A DNA stretch of 41,015 nucleotides from Planctomycetota bacterium (GCA_028280485.1 JANQLS010000009.1:1-41015); one strand, 5' to 3'. Counted from the stretch's first letter, positions 1 through 9,413 are shown. Notes: generated by a model not told the origin, from the letters alone. Program-made: numbers and translations.

Positions 1-4
1 CCCT

Positions 5-29
5 CAAGCCCGAAGCTTTAGCGAGGGAT
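5..29. repeat. Solo end of the family-I palindromic repeat
   Basis: This carries the same 25-base core (CAAGCCCGAAGC... ending ...GCGAGGGAT) that forms the terminal inverted repeats of the elements at 28824-28985 and 36097-36257. No matching inverted partner is visible in the next 200 bases, so this is either a solo or decayed copy, or its partner lies outside the window. Confidence 0.7.
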
Positions 30-79
30 AGTGGAACTCTTAACAACTTGAAGTTGGGTTTTCTTGAAAAATTCACAGC

Positions 80-114
80 CTCGGAGCGTGCGGACTACAT
101 TAGGGACGACTACA
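80..114. repeat. GTAGTC-family repeat end
   Basis: The stretch holds GCGTGCGGACTAC followed 11 bases later by a second GACTAC. This matches the right-hand end of the elements at 9279-9302 and 32127-32153, where GTGCGGACTAC is also followed closely by another GACTAC. It lies downstream of the minus-strand gene that stops at 141. No left half is visible. Confidence 0.55.
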
Positions 115-140
115 AACGTGATAATGTTTAAGGTGGTGTT

Positions 141-2006
141 CTACTTCTCAATCACCACCGTCGATTTCAATTGAATTGCCTGGAGATCCACTTCCTTCTT
201 TGATCCATCGCTCCAAGTCACGGTTAGGCTATCAACCTTTTCGTTCTTCCCTAAGCCAAAAGTGACGGGGAATTCAACTTGAGACATGTAACTGCGAGTA
301 GGGGAGATTCTGCGAGTTTGGGTCATCCCCTCAGAGGTGAGTTCGATCAAGGCTCCGATGGCGTGAGTGTTCTTGGACGACTCTTTTAAGCGGATTCGAA
401 TCCAAGCGTTCCCTAAATTTTGTTCATTTTTAAGTAAAACGGGTCGTTCACCGACTTGCGTGATTAAGATATCGAGATCGCCATCGGTGTCGATATCCGC
501 GTAGGCAGCCGCTCGCCCTACGACGGCTTGAGCAAGGTCTCCCATCGTCTTGGGATCGACGGGTGAAAATCCATACTTTGCTTCCGGACCGGCATTCCAA
601 AACAATTGAGCGGGTTGTTTGTAGTGCTGACTCGGTTGCACGATATTGATTTCTTCTTCTAAGTGACCATTGGTTTGGAAAAGATCTAAGCGACCATCCA
701 AATCGTAATCTAAGAAAAAGAGACCGAAGCTCAACATCAAGCGACTCGCCGGGCCGATGCCTTCGGTGATGGCTTCATCGGTATAGAGAAGCAAAGATCG
801 CTCACCTTGATTCACGTAAAGTGAGCTCATCTCATTTGCGAAGTTACCGACTCCAATCCCGAGAGAGGGATCGTTTCTGAATTGAGCTGAGTCGATCCCC
901 ATCGCTCCGGTAGCTTGCCCGTTACTGTCGAAAGCTAAACCTACTTCCGTTCCTCTCTCTTTAAACTTTCCATTTCCTTGGTTATGAAAGAAGAAATTTT
1001 GAACGGTATCGTTGGCGACCAAAATGTCGAGGCGATGATCTCCGTCGGCATCGAAGAAGACTACGCCGAGTGCCTTTCCAACTGGCTTTCCGGTAGAGCC
1101 TATAACTTCAATCCCACTTTGAGCTGAAACATCGGTGAATGTATCGTCACCGTTATTTTGGTAGAGGTAACAATGGGTGCCGCTAAAGTTGGAGGGAGGG
1201 CCGTACGCGCGACCGATTCCCGTCAGTTGGAAATTCACCGATAAATCGATTTCCCGAGACCAGCGAACGTAATTACAGACGAAGAGATCGAGGTCTCCAT
1301 CTCCATCGTAATCAAAGAAGCCACTACTGGTACTCCAAGCTTCATCTGATCCTTGAATACCAGCTTGTTCGCTGACGTCGACAAAATTGCCGTTTTCATT
1401 TTTGTAGAGATAATTTTTCCCTAAAGCCGAGATGAAAACATCGAGTGATCCATCGCCATTGTAATCTCCGATGGCGATTCCCATTCCGTAGAAGGATTGA
1501 GTGAAACCCCGGCTTTTACTGACATCTTTAAAATTGCCCTTTCCATCATTTTCAAACAGAGCTACAGCGGGCTTAGAAGATTTGGATGCTTTTTGATCGG
1601 GCCAATGATCACCGCTCACCATGAGGATATCAGCGTCTCCATCGCCATCGTAATCAAAGAAAGCACAGCCTCCTCCCATCGTCTCTGGAAGAAATTTTTG
1701 CCCGGTGGCTCCATTCTCGTGAATGAAGTTGAGGCCTGAACTCTGGGTGACGTCAGTGAATTTTACCTTAGGAACTTCGACGACATGAGTTTGTTTTTCC
1801 GGGGCGAGAGTGGGTGTGGAATCGATGATCGGTTGATCGTCTTTTTTCTGATTAAAGAAAATGATTCCACCCACAACGATCCCGATGATGACGATCACCA
1901 GCAACGACCACAAAAACACGGTGGTGATGATCGAATCATCTTCTTGATCGTTTTGAGGATTTTGATGGAGTTGAGGGTCTTCAGGCGGGTTTTGGGAGGC
2001 GTTCAT
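141..2006 (-). CDS. Membrane-anchored FG-GAP/VCBS repeat protein with C-terminal ASPIC/UnbV domain
   Basis: The protein is 621 residues. A single hydrophobic segment at about 27-51 follows a short polar, Asn/Gln/Asp-rich tail, which suggests an N-terminal anchor with the bulk outside the membrane. At least six FG-GAP/VCBS-type calcium loops are visible, for example DYDGDGDADIL, DYNGDGSLDVF, DYDGDGDLDLF, DADGDHRLDIL, DYDLDGRLDLF and DIDTDGDLDIL. Such loops build a beta-propeller. The last ~90 residues match the ASPIC/UnbV family (IRIRLK..., IGALIEL..., SYMSQ...FGLG, VTWSDG). The start lies 23 bases after the stop of the multiheme cytochrome gene, so the two are very probably co-transcribed. 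This family often sits beside cytochrome or TPR proteins in Planctomycetota. The function is unknown; an extracytoplasmic binding or assembly role is inferred. Family assignment is secure. Confidence 0.93.
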   Translation of the reverse strand: MNASQNPPEDPQLHQNPQNDQEDDSIITTVFLWSLLVIVIIGIVVGGIIFFNQKKDDQPIIDSTPTLAPEKQTHVVEVPKVKFTDVTQSSGLNFIHENGATGQKFLPETMGGGCAFFDYDGDGDADILMVSGDHWPDQKASKSSKPAVALFENDGKGNFKDVSKSRGFTQSFYGMGIAIGDYNGDGSLDVFISALGKNYLYKNENGNFVDVSEQAGIQGSDEAWSTSSGFFDYDGDGDLDLFVCNYVRWSREIDLSVNFQLTGIGRAYGPPSNFSGTHCYLYQNNGDDTFTDVSAQSGIEVIGSTGKPVGKALGVVFFDADGDHRLDILVANDTVQNFFFHNQGNGKFKERGTEVGLAFDSNGQATGAMGIDSAQFRNDPSLGIGVGNFANEMSSLYVNQGERSLLLYTDEAITEGIGPASRLMLSFGLFFLDYDLDGRLDLFQTNGHLEEEINIVQPSQHYKQPAQLFWNAGPEAKYGFSPVDPKTMGDLAQAVVGRAAAYADIDTDGDLDILITQVGERPVLLKNEQNLGNAWIRIRLKESSKNTHAIGALIELTSEGMTQTRRISPTRSYMSQVEFPVTFGLGKNEKVDSLTVTWSDGSKKEVDLQAIQLKSTVVIEK

Positions 2007-2029
2007 AGTCGAAGATTGAAATGATGGAT

Positions 2030-4822
2030 TTATTCTGAAGGAGGGTTGAGATCGTAGATCACGATCGCTTCACTGGCGTGATTTGCAGCAGGATTGGCGG
2101 CACGGTGTTTAGTGATCGCAATATCGCGGGCGTTGTCATCGGGTTTGTACTCCAGGTGACGTTTCCGGTGATACTTTGCCTTCTCAACGTCTCCTAATTG
2201 GGCGTAGAGTAACGCCGAATTATAATGAGCAGTAACATTTTCTACGTCAATTTTTAGAGTTTTCTTAAATTGCTCAAGCGCTTTATTTAAATAGCGTTCC
2301 CGCTCTGCTTTTCGGTCGGGGCCTCGTTCCAGTTTGGCTCTTTCAAAATAGGTTTGGCCCAGTTCATTCAGGACTCGGTAATCTTTACTGAAATCAAACC
2401 CTCGTTCGTGGAGACCTTCAAACTGATTGTTGATAATCTTCTCAAAGTTAGTGATCGCTTCTTCCAATTGAGCGTTCTGCTTGTTCACTAAACCGATGAA
2501 CCAGTTCACCGTCCACATGGGGGGCGGGGGATCAAAGCGAGTTGCTCTCCCTAAAGCTTCTACGGCATCGTTTAAGCGTCCCTCTTTAAAGTACACTCGT
2601 GCTAAATTGACTGGGCCATCGGGTCTGCCTAATTCTTCTACTTTTTTGAATACGACTTCTGCTTGGCGTAAATCACCTTTGCTTGAGCCTTGGCTACCTT
2701 GCCGAAATAAACCGATGCCGTAATCGTTCCACCGTTGCCATTCGGGGATCGAGCTTTTCTGTTCGGGGACTGCCTCAATCTCAGAGTTTGAATCGGTGAT
2801 TTTAAACAAAACTCGATCCTCAGCTAAGGTCATGATGGGAAGATCGTTCACATAATCCTTGCCGTAGATGTGTTGCATGATGGTCGTGTCGAATTTACGG
2901 TACTTTAATCGAGCTTCAAAGCTTAAAGTTCCCCGCGCTCCTTCCGGAATTTTGAGCTTGTAGTGAACGACATCCGCGGCTCCCGGAGGGATCTGATGAT
3001 TGTAAAGAGTGACAAAAATGTCTTCGGCGTTTCTTCGATCGATTCGATTTCCATTTCGGTCGAGAACATAGGCATTGACGAAGTAAGACCAAGGGTCGAC
3101 GTGGCCTTGAGGATCGAGGTGCCCGCTTTGGGCGATGACTTTGTCTTCGAGTTTAACCGTGATTTCCATCCACACTTCATTGGAATCAGCCGTTCCCTGA
3201 GTAAAGAGATGCCCCATCTTCATCGTGCGGATGATCGTTTCTACCAAGTAATCTTGACCCGCCTGAAGCTGGGGTACTTCAGGTCTTAAGGGAGCCGTTA
3301 ACTTTCCAGAAATCGTTCCTTCTTCTTTGATTCCAAAGATATCTAAGCGCATCACTCCTTCATTAAACTTACGATGAGCTTCGTTGACCGAAGGATCCAT
3401 CTTCATCAGATGCGGGATCGCGGTGTTTGCCGAAGGGAATTGGTGATCGTGAACTTTGAGTTCACCACTGCCATCGAAGTTTCGAGCTCCGAAATCACCC
3501 GATTTAACTAAGGGCATATGACAACCATTGCAATCTGCTTCAGCCGTTTTCGGATAGTAGAAACTCGACACTCCGTGCCCGGAGACACCGCTTAACAGGT
3601 GAGAGTCGTAGTGATTTTGCCCTCTTAGGAATTTGTATTTATTGAGCTCGACTGGAAGATGAACCTTATGACACGTTCCACAAAACTCAGCCGTTTTATG
3701 TAAGGGTTTAAGGAAGGTTTTTTTGTGCAGTTCTGGGCGAGCCTTCACCAGTTGGTTGTTGATCCACTGAAGAGTGGAGTTCTCACTGTAGGCGAAAGGG
3801 TAATGGAGAGGTTCATCGATAGTGTAATCGGAGTTCCCTCTCGTGGTCGTGCCATCTTCAGTGTTGAGATGGGTGATTCCATGGCAGACCGAGCAGGTAA
3901 TTCCCGCATGAGCCGTCAGATGGTTTTTGACATCGAACTTTGGATCATCGAAGGCTCCGCTGAAGAAGGGAACCGGGTCGTGGCAGCCCGCGCAAAACCT
4001 TGAAGCTTTAACGTCTCCGTCTCGCTTCAACAAAACATCGCGAGTGTTATTGACGGAGAAGAGATAAATCGGATTATTGAACGAACTGAATTTGTGAACA
4101 CTTTGAGACCAACTCTTGTGGACGTCTTCATGGCATTTCAGGCAGTATTCATCCATCTGGAGTGATCGAGCCGGGATAAAATTCCCTGTGGCTGTTCTCG
4201 CCAGCGAGGGCATGAAATACTTTTCACCGGACTCAGGGCCGACTTGTCCCCAATTACGGGGATCTCCAGAGTGAAGTAAAACCATGATGATCGCAAAGGC
4301 GGCGGCGAAGCCCGCCCAACCCAGACCGGCTTTCCATTGAATTTTCGGACCGACCAAGCGGTGAAGAATAAAAAGCCATATGATGACGAGCGGCAAGATC
4401 ACATGAGCCCAGTAGATGATTCCGCGCGTATCCGGATTTTTTATTTCGAACAAGCCTTCTAATCGCATCAACAGGAAACCGGTGATGATGAGAAGGAGGC
4501 TAGCAGCAAAGAGTGCGTATCCCACTCTTACTGCCCGTCGGTTAGGGAAATCGTAGGTGTTCTTGATGTGAAGAACTCCAAACACGATGACGATGGGAGT
4601 CATGATCAATCCCAACACCAGATGAAGGAGGAACATCCAAAGTGAGAAATAATTCTGTAAGACTTCCCCAGAAGACCACTCGGCGATCGTGACGCTCACC
4701 AGGTAGATCGAGTTGACTCCCATCACAGCGAAGAGGCCTAATACCACAAATAAAAGCTTCTTCAGACCGGGCCCAATAGCCTCGATGCGCTTAGGAAGAG
4801 GGGGTGATTTTGGAGAGTTCAT
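2030..4822 (-). CDS. Membrane multiheme cytochrome: b-type-like four-helix domain, five CxxCH sites, C-terminal TPR
   Basis: The protein is 930 residues. Hydrophobic helices lie at about 21-47, 61-85, 99-119, 134-157 and 167-184. Paired histidines occur in two of them (His67/His85 and His140/His154, the latter spaced H-x13-H), resembling the haem-b ligands of membrane cytochromes. A soluble region follows with five c-type haem sites: CLKCH 227-231, CAGCH 277-281, CSVCH 310-314, CGTCH 381-385 and CNGCH 431-435. Additional histidines could act as distal ligands. The C-terminal ~230 residues carry TPR-like helices (for example GPVNLARVYFKEGRLNDAVEALGRA). The arrangement suggests electron transfer between the quinone pool and periplasmic partners. 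Substrate and direction are unknown. It is the first gene of a two-gene unit with the ASPIC/UnbV protein. The b-haem assignment is inference; the CxxCH count is seen directly. Confidence 0.92.
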   Translation of the reverse strand: MNSPKSPPLPKRIEAIGPGLKKLLFVVLGLFAVMGVNSIYLVSVTIAEWSSGEVLQNYFSLWMFLLHLVLGLIMTPIVIVFGVLHIKNTYDFPNRRAVRVGYALFAASLLLIITGFLLMRLEGLFEIKNPDTRGIIYWAHVILPLVIIWLFILHRLVGPKIQWKAGLGWAGFAAAFAIIMVLLHSGDPRNWGQVGPESGEKYFMPSLARTATGNFIPARSLQMDEYCLKCHEDVHKSWSQSVHKFSSFNNPIYLFSVNNTRDVLLKRDGDVKASRFCAGCHDPVPFFSGAFDDPKFDVKNHLTAHAGITCSVCHGITHLNTEDGTTTRGNSDYTIDEPLHYPFAYSENSTLQWINNQLVKARPELHKKTFLKPLHKTAEFCGTCHKVHLPVELNKYKFLRGQNHYDSHLLSGVSGHGVSSFYYPKTAEADCNGCHMPLVKSGDFGARNFDGSGELKVHDHQFPSANTAIPHLMKMDPSVNEAHRKFNEGVMRLDIFGIKEEGTISGKLTAPLRPEVPQLQAGQDYLVETIIRTMKMGHLFTQGTADSNEVWMEITVKLEDKVIAQSGHLDPQGHVDPWSYFVNAYVLDRNGNRIDRRNAEDIFVTLYNHQIPPGAADVVHYKLKIPEGARGTLSFEARLKYRKFDTTIMQHIYGKDYVNDLPIMTLAEDRVLFKITDSNSEIEAVPEQKSSIPEWQRWNDYGIGLFRQGSQGSSKGDLRQAEVVFKKVEELGRPDGPVNLARVYFKEGRLNDAVEALGRATRFDPPPPMWTVNWFIGLVNKQNAQLEEAITNFEKIINNQFEGLHERGFDFSKDYRVLNELGQTYFERAKLERGPDRKAERERYLNKALEQFKKTLKIDVENVTAHYNSALLYAQLGDVEKAKYHRKRHLEYKPDDNARDIAITKHRAANPAANHASEAIVIYDLNPPSE

Positions 4823-4995
4823 AAACTTTTAGATCGGGGTTTTACGAGGCAAGCTCGGGTTAGAGTCTCGCCTAATGAATTTCTGTCTTGAGCTGGTTAT
4901 CTGAGCCCAGGGATGCTCAACGTTAGAGCTTCTCTCGAGTCCTTCAATCCATGGATTTTCCTTCATCTCGCTTAAGGGTGGAGAGAATCTTAAAA

Positions 4996-5024
4996 TTGAA
5001 CAGAGTTTGGGCGCAAAATAAATT
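4996..5024 (+). promoter_or_regulatory. Candidate sigma-70-like promoter for the sialidase-like gene
   Basis: TTGAAC and TAAATT are separated by 17 bases, placing a start site about 100 bases before the ATG at 5129. The 306-base divergent gap (4823-5128) otherwise shows only AT-rich stretches and no clear gene; a 98-codon minus-strand reading frame there has no recognisable features. This is a sequence-pattern call only. Confidence 0.3.
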
Positions 5025-5128
5025 TGATCAAAGTTTATCCGTGCAATGATCATGCCACAATTTCTATATTGGGTATTCACCCTCTTAATTGATGTTCTTG
5101 TAGTTCCCTCGGAGGTCGTTCTCAAGCC

Positions 5129-6361
5129 ATGGATACCCTAAAACAAACGATCAGTCGGCGTCAGTGGTTGGAAGGAGTCCTGCTTTCTTCGGCCTGTTGG
5201 ATCACACCCACTAGCGTTTTCGCAACGAATTACGACGAGCAAACGGGTCCTCAGTCCCTAAAAGTTGAGCAACTCCCTCCGATTCTCGGGAGAAAAGATT
5301 CCGATTGGACTCAAGCTCGAACGGCGTTCATTCCCGGGAAGCCCTCGCGTTTAATCACGACGATGTCTTTGACCGGAAAAATTGGGTCTCACAAATATTT
5401 TGATATCTACCAAACGATCAGTAAAGACGAGGGGAAAACCTGGTCAAAGCCTGAAGTGATACCCAGTCTCAAGCGAACCAAAATGGAGGATGGCTACGAA
5501 GTTGCCGCCGGTGATCTTTGGCCGACTTGGCACGCTAAGAGCCAGAAAGTGATCGCCACGGGGAAAACTTTCAATTTTGAAAAGGGTCACCGTGAAGAGC
5601 GCCTTCGTGAAAAAGTTTCATACGCTTATATGGACCCCAAGACTGAAACTTGGTCCAAATTAAAAACGGTAAAGTTACCGTCCAAAGACCGTGCCGGTAA
5701 AAAGATCTTGGCCCCCAATTCCGGAACTTGCCAACGATGGGATTTGAAAAACGGTGAGATCTTGCTTCCCATTCGCTATCAATCTTCACGAACTTCTTTT
5801 CAGTACACGAGCATCATCACCCGTTGTCGTTTTGATGGTGAAACTTTGCATTACCTCGGCCACGGTACGGAGCACACTATCCCGCGAGATCGAGGACTCT
5901 ACGAGCCATCCCTGATTCGATTCAAAGATCGCTTTTTCTTGACCCTTCGCGCAGATCACTCTTCCTTTGTGACTCGAAGCGATGATGGCACAAATTATAT
6001 TCCTCAACGAGAGTGGAAATATGACGATGGGGGAGACGTTGGAAGTTACAACACCCAGCAACACTGGATGGTCGTTGGGGGACGTCTCTTTCTGATGTAT
6101 ACGAGGAAGGGAGCGAAGAACGATCATATCTTTCGTCATCGGGCGCCGTTATTTTTCTGTCAAGTCGATCCAGATCGTTTGGTTCTTCTTCGAAAAACAG
6201 AGCAAATCGCTCTCCCTCAAAATCATGCCTCTTTAGGAAATTGGGGAGTCTGTAGCATCGATGAAAATCGATCGTTTGTCACTTGCGGGGAAGGGTTTGT
6301 CAGTTACGGAAAGCGCAAAGGGCAAAGAAATAAGGTCTTACACGCCGAAATCCGTGCTTAG
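5129..6361 (+). CDS. Exported sialidase-like (BNR/Asp-box) protein
   Basis: The protein is 410 residues with a twin-arginine-like N-terminus (SRRQWLEGVLLSSACW) and a probable cleavage near residue 33 (SVFA-TN). An Asp-box is visible (SKDEGKTWS, about residue 95), with degenerate repeats elsewhere (TRSDDGTNYI, SYAYMDPKTETWSK). These are typical of the six-bladed propeller of sialidase-like exo-glycosidases, and the length suits a single-propeller enzyme. I cannot confirm the catalytic Arg triad or nucleophile Tyr, so it may be a non-hydrolytic or altered-specificity member. The nearest Shine-Dalgarno-like GGAGG lies 13 bases before the ATG, which is rather far. It stands alone, divergent from the cytochrome unit. 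Glycan processing outside the cytoplasm is inferred from family and export signal. Confidence 0.85.
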   Translation: MDTLKQTISRRQWLEGVLLSSACWITPTSVFATNYDEQTGPQSLKVEQLPPILGRKDSDWTQARTAFIPGKPSRLITTMSLTGKIGSHKYFDIYQTISKDEGKTWSKPEVIPSLKRTKMEDGYEVAAGDLWPTWHAKSQKVIATGKTFNFEKGHREERLREKVSYAYMDPKTETWSKLKTVKLPSKDRAGKKILAPNSGTCQRWDLKNGEILLPIRYQSSRTSFQYTSIITRCRFDGETLHYLGHGTEHTIPRDRGLYEPSLIRFKDRFFLTLRADHSSFVTRSDDGTNYIPQREWKYDDGGDVGSYNTQQHWMVVGGRLFLMYTRKGAKNDHIFRHRAPLFFCQVDPDRLVLLRKTEQIALPQNHASLGNWGVCSIDENRSFVTCGEGFVSYGKRKGQRNKVLHAEIRA

Positions 6362-6541
6362 TCTAAAGTTCTCAGCGTAAAAAAGCCCCAGGAGAGCTAA
6401 TTAAGCCGTTTAAAACCCTAAAAAAAGAGTTCGGAAGCTGGTATAGTAGCTTTTTAAATGTAGTTTAAAAACTTCTTCACTTCACCTCATTCAGTCGAGG
6501 TTGAAAGATGAGGTCGGTCGATCCATTTCTAGGTTAGGTCC

Positions 6542-7906
6542 ATGAAGAAAAAGATTCAACAAAGCTCACGACGGTCGTTCCTTAAAACCACTGCCGCTTC
6601 GGCTTCTCTATTGGGAGTGCCCTTGGTCGTTCCTGCGCGTTTCTTGGGAGAAGATGCTCCCAGTAACAAATTCACGATGGGTTTCATCGGAACCGGTAAC
6701 AACGGCTGTAATTGGATGGGACGCTTCATGAGGGATAAGCGCGTTCGCGTCACCGCTGTTTGTGATGTGAACAAGGAAGGTCCCGGTTACTGGGGCGGAT
6801 CTACTCGCGGGCGAGAGCACGCACGCCGCATGGTGGATGGTTTCTACAAAGACAAGGGTTGCTTCGCCACTGAAGATTTCCGCGAAATCATCGGGAAGAA
6901 AGAGATCGATGGAATCTACATCGGAACCCCTGATCACTGGCACGCCATCATCGCCATCGCTGCTGCTAATGCTAAAAAAGATGTCTACGGTCAAAAACCT
7001 CTTTCATTAACGGTGGTGGAAGGCCGCGCGATGAGTAATGCCGTCAAGCGTAACAAGATCGTTTGGCAAACCGGTAGCCAACAACGTTCTGATCGCAACT
7101 TCCGCAAAGCTTGCGAAATCAACCTGAACGGTGGAATTGGAAAACTTCAACGCGTGCGTTGTGGATTGCCCGGTGGAGTTCCTGACTACGGAAGAACCGC
7201 AAACAAGACCAAGACCGAACCCGTACCCAAGGGATTCAATTTCGATTTCTGGCTTGGCCCCGCTCCTGAAGCTGAGTACTGCCCAGCTCGAGTCGGTGTG
7301 AATTTCCGTTGGATTATAGACTATTCTGGCGGTCAATTGACCGACTGGGGAGGCCACCATCCCGATATCGCTCAATGGGGAATGGGACGTCAATTCAGTG
7401 GACCCGTCGCGATCAAGAATGCTAAGGGTGAATGGGCCAAAGGACCTATTTACAATACTGCTACAAAATATGACTTCGAATGCCATTATGATGATGGAGT
7501 GATCCTCGAAATCACCAGTAGTGGTATCGAGGTCGATGGTCGCCGTCGTGGCGGAGTCGTCTTCGAAGGTACCGATGGCTGGGTTTGGGCCGACCGTGGT
7601 CGCTTCCAAGCCTCCAGTAAGAAAATTGCTGAAGCCGATTTCGGTGAAAAAGCTATTCGCCTCTACGAGAGTAACAATCACGTGAAGAACTTCATCGACA
7701 GTGTTTTCTCTCGCAAGGCCACCGTAGCCCCGATCGAAGCCGCTCACCGTTCGATCACTTTGGCGCACTTAGGAAATATCGCACTTAAGACCGGTAGAGA
7801 TCTTAAGTGGGATCCGAAAAAAGAACAGATCATCGGTGATCCAACCGCGAACAAGATGTTGGGTCGTCCGTACCGCAAGCCATGGAAATTGGACATGGAA
7901 GGCTAA
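6542..7906 (+). CDS. Tat-exported Gfo/Idh/MocA family oxidoreductase
   Basis: The protein is 454 residues with a Tat signal (SSRRSFLKTTAASASLLG). The N-terminal Rossmann fold starts at about residue 45 with GFIGTGNNGCNWMGRF and continues to VTAVCDVN. The usual EKP motif appears as QKP (DVYGQKPLSLTV), a variant seen in this exported PVC subgroup. The dehydrogenase-fold C-terminal domain contains the DWGGHHPDIAQWGMG motif, with His residues where the family places its catalytic base. Members oxidise or reduce sugar-type hydroxyls using NAD(P); those in the periplasm may retain the cofactor as glycosidase-like or sugar-modifying enzymes. The substrate cannot be read from sequence. It is transcribed alone, with a strong terminator at 7950-7993. 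Confidence 0.95.
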   Translation: MKKKIQQSSRRSFLKTTAASASLLGVPLVVPARFLGEDAPSNKFTMGFIGTGNNGCNWMGRFMRDKRVRVTAVCDVNKEGPGYWGGSTRGREHARRMVDGFYKDKGCFATEDFREIIGKKEIDGIYIGTPDHWHAIIAIAAANAKKDVYGQKPLSLTVVEGRAMSNAVKRNKIVWQTGSQQRSDRNFRKACEINLNGGIGKLQRVRCGLPGGVPDYGRTANKTKTEPVPKGFNFDFWLGPAPEAEYCPARVGVNFRWIIDYSGGQLTDWGGHHPDIAQWGMGRQFSGPVAIKNAKGEWAKGPIYNTATKYDFECHYDDGVILEITSSGIEVDGRRRGGVVFEGTDGWVWADRGRFQASSKKIAEADFGEKAIRLYESNNHVKNFIDSVFSRKATVAPIEAAHRSITLAHLGNIALKTGRDLKWDPKKEQIIGDPTANKMLGRPYRKPWKLDMEG

Positions 7907-7949
7907 TCTCACTGAGTTTTCGATCAGCCGAGATTTAACCTGAAATTTC

Positions 7950-7993
7950 AAGGATGTGGCTTTGCTACTCAAGCAGAGTCACATCCTTTTTTT
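7950..7993 (+). terminator. Rho-independent terminator after the Gfo/Idh/MocA gene
   Basis: A long hairpin is formed by AAGGATGTGGCTTTGCT and AGCAGAGTCACATCCTT, with a 5-base loop and two mismatches in the stem. It is followed by a run of seven T, and lies 43 bases after the stop codon. Confidence 0.85.
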
Positions 7994-8101
7994 ATGCATA
8001 TTTTGTCACTATTTAAAAAGATCGTTCGCATGGAATGGAGGCCGAAGTGCGAAACCAGTCATCCGGAAATCCATCGGAGTTCATCGGGAGTTAACAGTTA
8101 A

Positions 8102-9016
8102 ATGTCTAATGCGAAATGGATTTTATTAGTTTCAGTCTTAATCGGGATCAACGTCTCCTGGGGGCTCTATATATTAATTAAAGATACGCCTGAACCGTTA
8201 TCTTCAGAGTTTTCTCCGTCGGTGCCAACCGATGAGATCGCTCAACGGATTAAATCTTTAGAGGAAACCCTCTTCAAGCTTCAGCATGAGCTCGCCGCCA
8301 CGAAGGCGACGAAGGAATCATTAGAAGATGCGCTTCAAAATTCTTCTTCAGAAAAAGCAACTGAAGGTGAGGCATCGACGGTTACGGATACCCAGGTCCA
8401 AGCGATTTCTCAACGTATCGCTCAAGTTGAAAAAAGCATGGGCGCCTTGAAGAAAGAAATGAATGAAAAGGTGTTCGTTCTATTAGGCGGAAATGACAAG
8501 ATCGATTTTACCGCCGAGGATGGTTACGTTCATGCGACTCGATTAGCCGAAGCAGGAAAACACAACGCTGCGGCTGAGGGATACATGAAATTTTTAGAGA
8601 AATTTCCCGATCATGTCGATGCTCGGGATATCGCTAAAAAAGCTCGTGCGAACTTTATGAAAGCAGGTTTCAAGCAGCGAGCGATCGATATTCAAAAAGA
8701 TATTATCGAAGCTTATCCCGATTACAATGAAGAAGATTATTCGACCTTAGCTCGAATGTATTTCGATATGAAGCACTACGACGAAGCCATCGAGAACGTC
8801 ACCAAATCGATTGATCTCATGCAACCCGGTAATGACCAACTTTGGAAGATGATGTATCGGGCTTGGTATATCGAGCTGGGGCGGCCTCCCGAAGAAGGAA
8901 TCGCAGCGTATGAAGAAGTCGACCGTCGTCGGGCCGAGTTAGGCATCGAAAACAAGCAGATGAAAGACAAAGTTCAAAAGTACATTCAACGTATTCGCAA
9001 TCGGATGAAGGGGTAG
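8102..9016 (+). CDS. Membrane-anchored coiled-coil TPR protein
   Basis: The protein is 304 residues. A hydrophobic segment at about 5-27 (WILLVSVLIGINVSWGLYIL) is uncleaved-anchor-like. A heptad-rich region at about 45-125 (IAQRIKSLEETLFKLQHEL..., ISQRIAQVEKSMGALKKEM) looks like a coiled coil. The C-terminal ~160 residues hold TPR-like helix pairs (ATRLAEAGKHNAAAEGYMKF, LARMYFDMKHYDEAIENV). The architecture resembles periplasmic scaffolding proteins of the YbgF/CpoB type, but no Tol-Pal genes are nearby and I do not assign that name. The stop codon at 9014-9016 lies 1 base before a GTAGTC repeat. Function unknown; protein-protein interaction in the periplasm is inferred. Confidence 0.88.
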   Translation: MSNAKWILLVSVLIGINVSWGLYILIKDTPEPLSSEFSPSVPTDEIAQRIKSLEETLFKLQHELAATKATKESLEDALQNSSSEKATEGEASTVTDTQVQAISQRIAQVEKSMGALKKEMNEKVFVLLGGNDKIDFTAEDGYVHATRLAEAGKHNAAAEGYMKFLEKFPDHVDARDIAKKARANFMKAGFKQRAIDIQKDIIEAYPDYNEEDYSTLARMYFDMKHYDEAIENVTKSIDLMQPGNDQLWKMMYRAWYIELGRPPEEGIAAYEEVDRRRAELGIENKQMKDKVQKYIQRIRNRMKG

Positions 9017-9017
9017 C

Positions 9018-9302
9018 GTAGTCCGCACGCTCCGCGTGAGGCCCTCCTTAGTGACGATAGTTATTTTAGAAATTGAAAAATCTAAACGAGTACTTCACCT
9101 AAGGATGAATTCTTCTACAACGATCATATAAACTTTTTGGGGAATCCGAATGTAGTCCGCACACTCTGTGTGCGGCCTTCCTTAGAGACGGTAATTATTT
9201 TAGGAATTGAGAAGCTTGAATGAGTGATGCGTCTAAGGATTATTTCATTTACAACGGTCATATAAACTTTTAAGGAATCCGCACGCAGAGCGTGCGGACT
9301 AC
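9018..9302. repeat. Tandem pair of ~134-bp GTAGTC-family elements with inverted palindromic ends
   Basis: Two diverged copies start at 9018 and 9152. Both begin GTAGTCCGCAC, form a GCAC/GTG(C)GG palindrome, and share the inner landmarks CTTAG.GACG.TA, TTATTTTAG.AATTGA, CTAAGGAT, ACAACG.TCATATAAACTTTT and GGAATCCG. The second copy is closed by an inverted end at about 9279-9302 (CCGCACGC...GCGTGCGGACTAC). It is placed between the TPR gene and the DUF1592-type gene. The remaining bases to 9413 hold no recognisable gene. Confidence 0.8.
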
Positions 9303-9413
9303 AGGATGACTATAGAATTCTCACCCTATTTCCGGCAAAATAAAGGCATACCTGAGCATTAAATCCATCACGCGCTCAGCGCTTTATCAGCCTCTGGGAA
9401 TAGGGTTCATTCT

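Noticed and set aside
4829..5125. 98-codon minus-strand reading frame in the divergent gap before the cytochrome gene
   Set aside because: No family signal, irregular composition, and it overlaps the likely promoter region of the plus-strand sialidase-like gene. It looks like a chance open frame.
6435..6455. Terminator after the sialidase-like gene
   Set aside because: The AAGCT/AGCTT stem is only 5 bp with an 8-base loop. The short T run makes it possible, but the support is too weak to list.
7007..7768. 253-codon minus-strand frame opposite the Gfo/Idh/MocA gene
   Set aside because: A shadow frame of a strongly supported plus-strand gene; its low-complexity translation has no family character.
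8102..9016. CpoB/YbgF of the Tol-Pal system
   Set aside because: The anchor, coiled-coil and TPR architecture is similar, but there are no tol or pal genes nearby and the TPR part lacks clear family-specific residues.
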